From Pyricularia pennisetigena (Eukaryota; Ascomycota; Sordariomycetes; Magnaporthales; Pyriculariaceae), in assembly GCF_004337985.1 (NCBI RefSeq), contig NC_043743.1:2836543-2900542 (forward strand): a DNA stretch of 64,000 nucleotides, read 5' to 3'. Positions within the stretch are counted from its first letter, which is position 1, and every line of letters begins with the position of its first letter. The notes below the pieces were generated by a model. That model was not told where the DNA came from. It saw only the letters and a list, made by a program, of their open reading frames with translations, and made no database searches. Of this stretch, positions 56,261 to 64,000 are shown piece by piece. Both the position numbers and the translations under genes were made by a program.

Positions 56261-57099
56261 TTATGCGACAAGGGTGCTGGCGGTGGCGGACTCGTACTTC
56301 CAGGTGGGCGGCAGGACGCCGACGGTCTTGTAGTAACGGGCCAGACGGTGAATACGCGACTCGATGAGAATCAGGCGGAACTTGGAGTCCTTGTCCTTGC
56401 GGTTGCGCTCAAGGTGCTTGCGGACCGAGACGGCCTGGAATTAGATTGGTTAGCATATCGCCGTGGTGGATGAGTAAAAACAATTTTAACCAAGGCTATC
56501 TATGGAAAACATACCTTCTTGATAAGCATGTAAAGGTCCTCAGGGATATCGGGGGCGAGGCCTGGATGAAAAAATCACTCCGTCAGTCTATGACCAAGCA
56601 GAGGCATATCAAGCAAGATCTCTCCGGTTCAACTAGTCGAACCGAGAGTCTGCGTTTTGTGTTATATGTTTGGGGAGGATGTATCTCGGCGTTCCGTGCG
56701 AGTTAATCGCAATCGCAATCGGAAACCTCGATGGAAGTGGTTCACTCCGTACCGTTCGACTTCAGGATGCGCAGGATCTTGTTACCTATAAGCCGCGTAT
56801 GACCAGTCAGCACACCGAATTTTTTTTCCTTTGTTATTTTTGCGAGCGCCTTGGAAAAAGCCACCCAGAAACCGTTCGCTAATCCATCTCTACTCACCAG
56901 TCACAACCTTGACTTGGGCAATACCGTGGGAGTCACGGAGGACAACACCAATCTGCGACGGGGTGGCACCCTTCCTGGCGAGCTTGCAGATCTGCTCGAC
57001 GACCTGGTCGGGGGTGGTCTTGAGCCACGCGGGGGGGTTGCGCGAGTAGGGGATGGCAGAGGCAGAAATGCCCTTTCCGTTGGAGTGCATGCGACCCAT
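56261..57099 (-). CDS. RPS13: 40S ribosomal protein S13 (uS15)
   Basis: This is a structural protein of the small ribosomal subunit in the uS15 family. Four exons (57099-56898, 56785-56753, 56561-56515, 56434-56261) join into 151 residues, exactly the eukaryotic S13 length. The start [20 protein letters not shown] is near-invariant, and the body includes [20 protein letters not shown] and [20 protein letters not shown]. Exon 2 is only 33 bases and exon 3 only 47. Introns 1 and 2 are phase 1 and intron 3 is phase 0, with standard TAG or CAG acceptors. Fungal ribosomal protein genes commonly carry several introns. No lesion is seen. Confidence 0.97.
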
Positions 57100-58287
57100 C
57101 TTGGCGGTTTGTGAAGGCGGCGATGTGGTGGGAGATTTGGGTGTTGTTTGCTGGGCGTTGTCGTCGTCGGTCGTCGTCGCGGAGAAATCTTTCCTTCATA
57201 AAGAAAATGCGGGATTCAAAGCAAAATCACAGTTCCCAGATTGTGGGTTGGCAAGCGGGGACAGCGGATTGTGATTATGTAATTAGGGTCAGATTTAACT
57301 GGACGAGTGTTTGAAGTGGAGGTGTGCTAAGTCAGCCAGCTAATCATGGTGGGTCTAACCGAGCCTACATCAAAGTCGCGTCGATTTTTTTTTTTTTTTT
57401 TCTTAGGCCTCAAGACTTCTCTTCGCCTCAAAGTCGTTGAAAGATTGCCAACAGCCTTGGGTTGGCTGCACACGATGGCAATCGTTTGCTTAAAGGTTTG
57501 TGAAATCAAATCGCTCATATGATATTTTCTTTTGGTAAGTTGCAACCGTCAAAACACTTCTTTACTCGACTTTCCCACCTCCGCACTAAAGACTCACCTG
57601 ATGATCACAACCATACATACTTTTTCTGGTACCTCTTATGTTAGGACTCGCAAGAGTCCCATGAATTTAAAGGACTTCTGATTTTGTCTGAACAACTTGC
57701 TATTGGCATTCACAACATCTGTCTTGTGTTCCATACTAACCGCTTGCCATGACAGGTTTCGGAGGTGGAACGCGTAGATGTTTCGCGCGAGCGGGAACAA
57801 TTTCGGAGGGAAATTTGTCACTCTCAAGACCTAGTTGATATCACCCGAACTTGATCAAAGCACAGTCTAGATAGAAGGAAGATTAAATGAATGAATATCT
57901 AGATTTGGACTGAAATATCTGCCTGTTTCTGCAAATATGTCATGCAATTGGACTGACTTCGTACTAAGACCACTTGTGAACACGGGACCTTGTATGTGCC
58001 CATTCAACAGCTCAGAACGGCCTTTTTTTTTTACGCAACTGCTTGCTACTCAGGCCCCACTGCTGCGTACAATGCCTTTTAGCAATATCCTCCAGCTATC
58101 CTTTATACCTCGAGTGCCATCCTCAGCATAGAGGTCGTTGTCATGTTGTACAAATATGTCGAGTAGACGCTATCTCGGCCTCCACCAAATTTGACGATAA
58201 GACTCCTGGCAAAATTCCACCCGAAACGAGCATTTGGTATCACCATCATGTTCCTCTATCCCAGCCTCAAAATCCCCGTGTCATACC
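57100..58287. other. Region upstream of RPS13 and downstream of U2AF65
   Basis: Both flanking genes are on the minus strand. This 1.2 kb includes the RPS13 promoter and the U2AF65 3' flank, with a T run at about 57386-57401. No coding signal is seen. Confidence 0.4.
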
Positions 58288-60557
58288 TCACCAGGCGTTT
58301 ACAGCAAAGTTCTCCTGCGGTTGATAGAACAATTTAGCAAATGTCATCCAGCCAGCTACCAGGCGGGTGGATATTTCTTACCTCTGGGAAATACGTCGTG
58401 ACGACCGTCCTGTCGGCAAACTTGCGGCCGCCCAATGCCTTGAGAGCCTTGGTGGATGACTCGATGCTGTCAAACTTGACATAAATCTTCCCAACACCTG
58501 CAGCTTGTTTCGCTCCGCTCGAGGGCCTTGGCACCTTGATCTCGATTACAGTGCCGTACTTGGCGCACTCCTCCTGTACGTCCTCGCAAATTTCTGTAGC
58601 CATCAGGAAAGGGTTAGTCCAGCTCAAGGTGAAACATCTCTTTGGAAGAAACCGACCTTCGTAGTCATCATTATCCATCAGCTCGTCCGCAGTGACCATG
58701 TTTAGTAGTTGCAGAACGGGGCTGAGATCCGGGTCTTGCGCGACAGTGCCGGCAAGCATCGACATTGCATTGACACCCATTTCCATCCCGGAAACTTGAG
58801 TGATTCCTATGCTCGCCTTGCGAACCTTGAGACGCTTGTCGCCAAGCTCCATCCCGTTCAAGCCTTCTATGGCAACATCGGTGTTGGTCACATCTACATA
58901 TTCGCAGAAGGCAATTCCCTAAAAAAAGAAGTAGTCTGGTTAGTCGTAACTGTCTCAAATATGACCACAAGTCAACCAGCAGAACTGAACTTACGCGTGA
59001 TTCCTCAGTGCTGCTATCCTTAGCCAGCACAAAGGCCTTGAGCTCGCCGAAAGATGAAAGAAGCTCAACGACTTGCTCATCAGTCAAATATGCCGGAAGA
59101 TTGGTCACACTGATCTTGTGTGGTGTGTCCACGACCCTTGACGAAACCACACCAGGCTCATACCCAGTGTCGTCTACGACGGCGGGAACGATATAGTCCT
59201 TTGGCCGGCGCATGGCCAGCCCCTTGCTGGCTGCGCCGTTAGCGTCTCCATTACCGGCCGCATCATCAGCCTCCATGGAGATGCCGTCGAGTGCATAAGC
59301 TACGGTTGTGTCGCTGGGGCTGCGGAACTCGACCATGGCAAAGGATCCATCTGGGGCCATTTGACAGGCCAAGCATGGGTCGCTAGCCTCAATGACGTTG
59401 AGACCGTTCAGCTGTAGGTTCAGGAATGACACAAGGCTGTCTTCAGTTGTTCCGGCAGGCAGGTTCGATAGGATAAGGCGCTTCGACTGCCGTGAGTTTG
59501 TCGGCCGAAGAGTCACGTTGCTGTCCGCCCCGCTGCGGCGGTCGCCTCCTTCGCGATCACCGTCCCTTCCACCATCACGTCCGCCGTCGCGTCCACCGTC
59601 CCGCCCATCGCGCCCACCATCACGCCCATCACGACCACGATGACCGTCGCGATCCCGGTCTCCACGGTGGCCCCCGCCCGGCATCTTGGTAGGGTCCATA
59701 GTCTGTTGGCGCGGCGCACCGGGGAGGGGGAACATGCCCGACAGCTTGGCCTGTTCCGCGGTGACGCTGTCGTAGCCCGGGGGTTTGATGTCCCACTGCG
59801 TGAGGCGACGCTTGCGCTCGAGGATCGGCACGACGTCGGTCAGGTCGGGCGTGGGTTCGCGCTTCTTGGGCTGCGGACTGGCACTCCTGCGACGCTCCTC
59901 CCTCTCGCCGCCCCTGCGGCCGCCCGCCCGCCGGTCGTGCGGATCGCCTCTGTCTCTGTCGCCTCCTCTGCGGTCGCCATCCTCGCGGCGCCGGGACGGA
60001 CCGCCGCGGTCGCGATCCCAGTCCCTCTCCCGCCTGTCGCGGCCCCCGCCGTAACGGTCCTCACGCTCGCGGTCGCGATGGCTCCGGCTGGACGAGTACG
60101 AGTCCTGCTCGCCGCCGGCATCCCTGCGCGACGAGCGGCTGCCGCGGTACTCGGGTGATCGTGAGCGACGGCGCGGTCTGTCTCGGTCTCGGTCTCTATC
60201 CCTGTCGCGTTCGCGATCCCGATCGCCACGGTCTCTGTCACGGTCACGGTGTCGGTCGTCTCGGCGGTCTTCGCGATCTGTTCTTGACGACTGTTGAGAT
60301 TTAAGTTTTAGTGAGTCGTGTGCTAAATCAATCGGCAATTGGACCAAACAATTCCCCCCATTGGAGGTAGTGGAACAAACCTGATGATCCCGAGAAGAGC
60401 CATGGCGGCCTCCATCTGTTAAAAACCAGGAATATGTTAGAAAAGGCCAAGTTTTCGTGACGCGACATCTAGAGTAAATGCTCGTCGTGCCCGCGATGCA
60501 CCAGTACCGAGAGGTAGATGACAGCTTACCTCTGGAGGAATAACTCTCCCCGTTCAT
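58288..60557 (-). CDS. U2AF2: Splicing factor U2AF large subunit (U2AF65)
   Basis: This nuclear factor binds the polypyrimidine tract and recruits U2 snRNP. Six exons (60557-60530, 60415-60381, 60290-58995, 58918-58657, 58593-58382, 58314-58288) join in frame into 619 residues; the first exon codes only nine residues and the last only eight (ENFAVNAW). The N-terminus is an Arg/Asp/Ser-rich RS-like domain (about 22-200). The small-subunit-binding motif is LTQWDIKPPGYDSVT, and a Gly-Arg-Asp repeat tract follows. RRM1 begins near residue 290 (RLILSNLPAGTTED), RRM2 near 412 (HKISVTNLPAYLTDEQ), and the C-terminal U2AF-homology domain covers about 540-619, with the expected Arg-X-Phe motif in GGRKFADR. 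The fungal gene is commonly named for U2AF2. Confidence 0.94.
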
Positions 60558-61392
60558 GATGGGCAAATTTGAGGTGATTGAGAATTGATGCCTGCCAGGA
60601 ACAACAACAAAAAAGTGACTGGGCACCTGATAAAAAAAAAACAAAAAAAAAGAAAAACGATAGGTGAGGTACCTTGGATGTCAGACGCAGCACACGCTCG
60701 ACACGCCTTTTGGACGAGGCTTGAACTTTTTGGCAAGCAAAGCAAGCAAGCTGCGAGGTGCCAATCGCCACGCTAAGCCTGATTGGTATTGGCTGCTTGA
60801 TTCTGTCCTAAACGGACCGGGACTGGGACAAGTCAGCTAGTTTGAAGTGGGGCTTTGCGCTGCGATCTTGGAGTGGGGATCCCTTGCGACGACGAGTTGA
60901 AGATCAGAGAAAGTCGAATCGCATTCAGCACCAATGAGGGAACGAGTTTGCGCTGGATTGAGTTCACCCCTGAGAAGGGAGCTAGCAGGTCCCCTTCTTG
61001 TTTTCTTAATTTGTTTGTTATTTTTGATTTTATTTTTGATTTTTCGACATGACTTTGATGGCTGTGGTCAATATCTACCCAGCAAAAATCAGCAAGGCGC
61101 AAAAGTGAGCTGGCGACTATACTCTCATTGATAACCTTCAAATATCATTTATTGTCCCCTGTAATTAATCCTTATCCCTTATTTTGACGTTTCGAATCGG
61201 GAAATCAAAGATTCAAAGCGTTCGCCACCACAGTCAGCCAGCTCTAACTTCCAAGTAAGTGGGTGGGTTCATGAGTCGCCCATCATCTGAGACCATAACC
61301 ACACAAAATACCTAAACAAGGCGACGACTAGATCTGGTTGGTGAAGGGCGACAATTCAATACCGCACTCGCTCGCGGCGTAAACCGCTTTTC
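60558..61392. promoter_or_regulatory. Divergent promoter region U2AF65/OGG1
   Basis: These 835 bases are shared upstream DNA. Three CCAAT boxes cluster within 32 bases: 60761-60765 (forward) and 60782-60786 plus 60788-60792 (reverse, ATTGG). This is the densest CCAAT cluster seen in the window apart from the region upstream of HAP2. Confidence 0.5.
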
Positions 61393-62904
61393 ATGCGAGC
61401 TGCAATTATGGCCTGCAAGGATGCAGTGTCCCGCAAGTTGCCCGTGAGCCTGGCTGAGCTCTGCATAGACACAACCTTGCGCTGCGGCCAGTCCTTCAGA
61501 TGGCGCAAGGTCGACGACGAGTGGCATTGTTCTCTTCATGGCAGAGTCATCTCATTACGGCAGGACGAAACTCATCTTCATTATCGGGCGACATGGCCAC
61601 CAAATAGACAGGTATCCATCAAGCCTGCGGTCAAGGTGAAAAAGGAAGAAGGGGACGAGGATATCAAGTCGGAAGATGCAACTGTGAGGGTAGACGAGGA
61701 AGAGGACGACACGGAAGCCCTCCTGCTCAACTACTTCAACCTCCACCACTCCCTCTCGGGTATGTACACACACTGGTCGGACCGCGACGCCAACTTCCGC
61801 AGCAAGGCCCCAAAGTTCACTGGCGTCCGCATCCTGAACCAGGACGCCTGGGAGACGCTTGTGGCCTTCATCTGCAGCAGCAACAACAACATCTCGCGCA
61901 TCTCCCAGATGTGCCACAAGCTGTGCGACCACTACGGAGGTGAACCTATCGCCACCGTCGCCGGTCACGTATACCGCGACTTTCCGCCTCCCGAGGCCCT
62001 CGTGGGAGACGGCGTCGAGGCCCACCTGCGCGAGCTCGGCTTCGGATACCGAGCCCGCTACATCGCCGAGACTGCCCGCATCGTCGCCAGGAAGCGGCCC
62101 GCCGGCTGGCTCTTGTCGCTGCGGAACCCGGCCTCGCTGGCGTGGGGGTCACAACCGCCCTCACCATCATCACCATCATTAAAGTCCTCATCGTCGTCGC
62201 TGTCACCACCACCACCAGACGAAGCAGTCATGAAACATGAACGAGACCAAACACCAGCCCATGCCAGCCGCTCCCCGACATCAACGCCTCCCCACAACCA
62301 CCACCAGCAGCAGCAGCAGCAGCAGCAACCTAACTACCGCACCGCCTTTGTCGCGCTGCAGGAGCTCTCGGGCGTCGGACCCAAGGTCTCAGACTGCGTG
62401 TGCCTGATGGGGCTGGGCTGGGGCGAGGCAGTGCCGCTCGACACGCATATGTGGACCATCGCGACGCGCGACTACGGCTTCGGCGGCAAAAAAGCAGCCA
62501 CCGCCGCCAAGGGCTCCGCCATGTCCAAGGGCATGTACGACGCCGTGGGCGAGCACTTTCGGACGCTCTGGGGACCCCAGGCCGGCTGGGCGCAGAGCGT
62601 GCTCTTCACCGCCAACCTGCGTGAGTTTTCGCACCGGCTGAAGGCGACCGCGAAGGACGGTGTGAAAAAGGAGGAGGATGAGAAGAAGGGCGGTGGTGGT
62701 GGACATGATGGGAAGTTGGTCGTTTTCGGCGCGGACGCGGTTGTCGCGCCGTCGAGGCCGGCCAAGAAGAGAAAGACTGCTGTCTCGACGACGCAGGTAA
62801 AGGTGGAGGAGGACGGGGGCTCTGTCGTCACTACCAAGATCGAGGTCAAAGAAACCATGGCGGCTCCGATAAGAAGAAGCAAGAGGATACGTACTGGGGC
62901 TTGA
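61393..62904 (+). CDS. OGG1: 8-oxoguanine DNA glycosylase/AP lyase
   Basis: This enzyme removes 8-oxoguanine opposite C in base excision repair and has AP-lyase activity. The intronless ORF gives 503 residues; a second ATG at 61408 (MACKDAV) is an alternative start. The N-terminal OGG domain has LRCGQSFRWRK, and the core FICSSNNNISRISQMCHKLC and LGFGYRARYIAETA follow. The helix-hairpin-helix is LQELSGVGPKVSDCVCLMGL; its lysine in GPKVSDC matches the Schiff-base lysine (human K249), and the aspartate in VPLDTHMW matches D268. Two low-complexity insertions are unusual: an acidic/lysine stretch around residues 75-105 and a Ser/Pro/His/Gln segment (about 252-315), ending in a run of eight glutamines. 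The C-terminus KRSKRIR looks like a nuclear signal. Confidence 0.95.
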   Translation: MRAAIMACKDAVSRKLPVSLAELCIDTTLRCGQSFRWRKVDDEWHCSLHGRVISLRQDETHLHYRATWPPNRQVSIKPAVKVKKEEGDEDIKSEDATVRVDEEEDDTEALLLNYFNLHHSLSGMYTHWSDRDANFRSKAPKFTGVRILNQDAWETLVAFICSSNNNISRISQMCHKLCDHYGGEPIATVAGHVYRDFPPPEALVGDGVEAHLRELGFGYRARYIAETARIVARKRPAGWLLSLRNPASLAWGSQPPSPSSPSLKSSSSSLSPPPPDEAVMKHERDQTPAHASRSPTSTPPHNHHQQQQQQQQPNYRTAFVALQELSGVGPKVSDCVCLMGLGWGEAVPLDTHMWTIATRDYGFGGKKAATAAKGSAMSKGMYDAVGEHFRTLWGPQAGWAQSVLFTANLREFSHRLKATAKDGVKKEEDEKKGGGGGHDGKLVVFGADAVVAPSRPAKKRKTAVSTTQVKVEEDGGSVVTTKIEVKETMAAPIRRSKRIRTGA

Positions 62905-63324
62905 AGAGTCGTAGGTTAAGCATTTCATGTTGGCGTTACGCATAGCGTGTCTTACATTGTAACATGTATTCCAAGAATTCAAGTGTATACCAAAAAGGAC
63001 ATTGGCATGCGAGAACCTATCCAGGACTTCCCTTGAGCTGTCTGCATAATATCCCCTGTGGAATCCTTAATTTCATACTTGTTCAAGAATCACCAGCAAC
63101 TGAAGGTTTTAACGTATACCGTATTCGGCATGTGAAATATATATATACCTTCCGTTGAACCTCTTTCGGAATCGGCTGAAGCCTATGCCTTCTGTCTCTA
63201 TGTTTTTCTTTAACCAAAATGATAAACCAAACATCCTAGCCAAACTGGTCATATCATGTTTTTTTCGGTGAAAATAGCCCCTGCGGTAACCAAGCAAAAA
63301 AAAAAAAAGAGAGAAAAATATTAA
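62905..63324. other. Convergent intergenic region OGG1-transporter
   Basis: These 420 bases are shared 3' flank with an A run at about 63296-63308. Nothing else is recognised. Confidence 0.4.
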
Positions 63325-64000
63325 TTATAAGTTCTTGACCTCCGTTTCAGGCTCCGCCGGTAACATTACACCGCCCGTCACCGATCCAGACGCCCTCGTG
63401 TCGTCGTCGGTAACGTCATTGGCCTTGCTCTTGCCTTTCTGGGCACGCCTCGGCCTGGTGTTGCGGAAGTAGTCGTCGACCTGGTTCGTAAAGAGGCCTT
63501 CCTGTGCGCCATCGCCACCGCCAACGGCAGCGGCAGCAGCGCCATTCCCGTCACTACCAGCTCCGCCTCGCACTTCTTTCTCCGTCTTCAGGGTTTGGTG
63601 CGCCTCCCACTCGCGCCTGAGGTCGTCGACCTTGTCCTCGTAGTCCTCAACGGGGTTGTAGGGCTTTCCGACGCCCATCCAGCGCTCCCACTGGCTGAGG
63701 TGCTTGGGGTGGATGGCGACGCCGCGGTACTCGCTCGCGCGGCCGTCGCGGATGTACTGCCAGCGGCGCTCCTGCTCCTTGAGGTCCAGGCCAGTCGTGT
63801 CTGGGAGGAAAAGCCAGGTGAGCAGCATGCCGGCGAGGCCAAACCAAGGCACCACGTAGAACTTTGTCTGCGTGTCGATGTAGTTGTACAGCACAGAGGC
63901 GAGCAGGGCACCGGCCTTGCCGATGCAGGCGCTGAAGCCGTGCGCCGATGCGCGCACCGAAGTCGGGAAGATCTCACCCGCCACGAGGAAGGTAACCGAG
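63325..64000 (-). CDS. MFS transporter, phosphate/glycerophosphoinositol-type, partial
   Basis: Only the C-terminal 224 residues are in the window; the gene continues past the right edge. It opens within SVTFLVAGEIFPTSVRASAH, a conserved cytoplasmic loop of major facilitator sugar/phosphate transporters, then has two membrane segments (IGKAGALLASVLYNYI and FYVVPWFGLAGMLLTWLFLP). After DTTGLDLKEQERRW a long cytoplasmic tail follows, with PKHLSQWERWMGVGKPYNP and a Gly/Ala-rich disordered end. This tail matches fungal transporters annotated as Git1/Pho84-like metabolite transporters. The substrate cannot be decided from this part. There is no lesion in the visible portion. Confidence 0.8.
   Translation of the reverse strand, partial: SVTFLVAGEIFPTSVRASAHGFSACIGKAGALLASVLYNYIDTQTKFYVVPWFGLAGMLLTWLFLPDTTGLDLKEQERRWQYIRDGRASEYRGVAIHPKHLSQWERWMGVGKPYNPVEDYEDKVDDLRREWEAHQTLKTEKEVRGGAGSDGNGAAAAAVGGGDGAQEGLFTNQVDDYFRNTRPRRAQKGKSKANDVTDDDTRASGSVTGGVMLPAEPETEVKNL

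Overview
The window is nuclear DNA of a filamentous ascomycete, most likely a sordariomycete-type Pezizomycotina. The signs are compact genes with introns mostly 50-150 bases long, GT...(C/T/A)AG splice sites, fungal-type orthologues (Hap2, Urb2, Sas10, Cog1, Tsc10, Sdc1), and decayed members of fungal gene families. I reconstructed 15 complete intact gene models and one partial gene at the right edge by joining exons in frame. I also see three decayed genes and one conserved gene of unknown function.

Layout. From 0 to 14 kb the region is dense housekeeping DNA: MIC10 (-), URB2 (+), the sphingolipid reductase TSC10 (-), SAS10/UTP3 (+), COG1 (+) and a peroxisomal enoyl-CoA isomerase (-). From 14 to 19.3 kb is an accessory island: weak small ORFs, a gene for a small cysteine-containing secreted protein whose introns look duplicated from one another, a broken short-chain dehydrogenase, long homopolymers and a (GA)n tract. 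From 19.3 to 30 kb come SF3B1/HSH155 (-), PSO2/SNM1 (+), LSM2 (-) and the CCAAT-factor subunit HAP2 (-).

From 30 to 51.7 kb the window is very gene-poor. The only convincing intact gene is a conserved nuclear-looking protein at 41.0-41.9 kb. The AT-rich part (about 43.5-49.3 kb) holds the wreckage of a large patatin/RING-like fungal protein (-) and of a PD-(D/E)XK nuclease-like gene (+). From 51.7 to 64 kb the gene-dense pattern returns: FAN1 (-), the COMPASS subunit SDC1 (+), RPS13 (-), U2AF65 (-), OGG1 (+) and the 3' part of an MFS transporter (-).

Functional themes. Ribosome production is represented by URB2, SAS10 and RPS13. Pre-mRNA splicing is represented by SF3B1, U2AF65 and LSM2; SF3B1 carries three RWD motifs of the type bound by the U2AF65 C-terminal domain, which is also present. 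DNA repair is represented by PSO2/SNM1 and FAN1 (both interstrand crosslink nucleases) and OGG1. These are dispersed genes, not operons; several pairs are divergent and share an upstream region. No tRNA, rRNA, CRISPR array or intact transposon was recognised.
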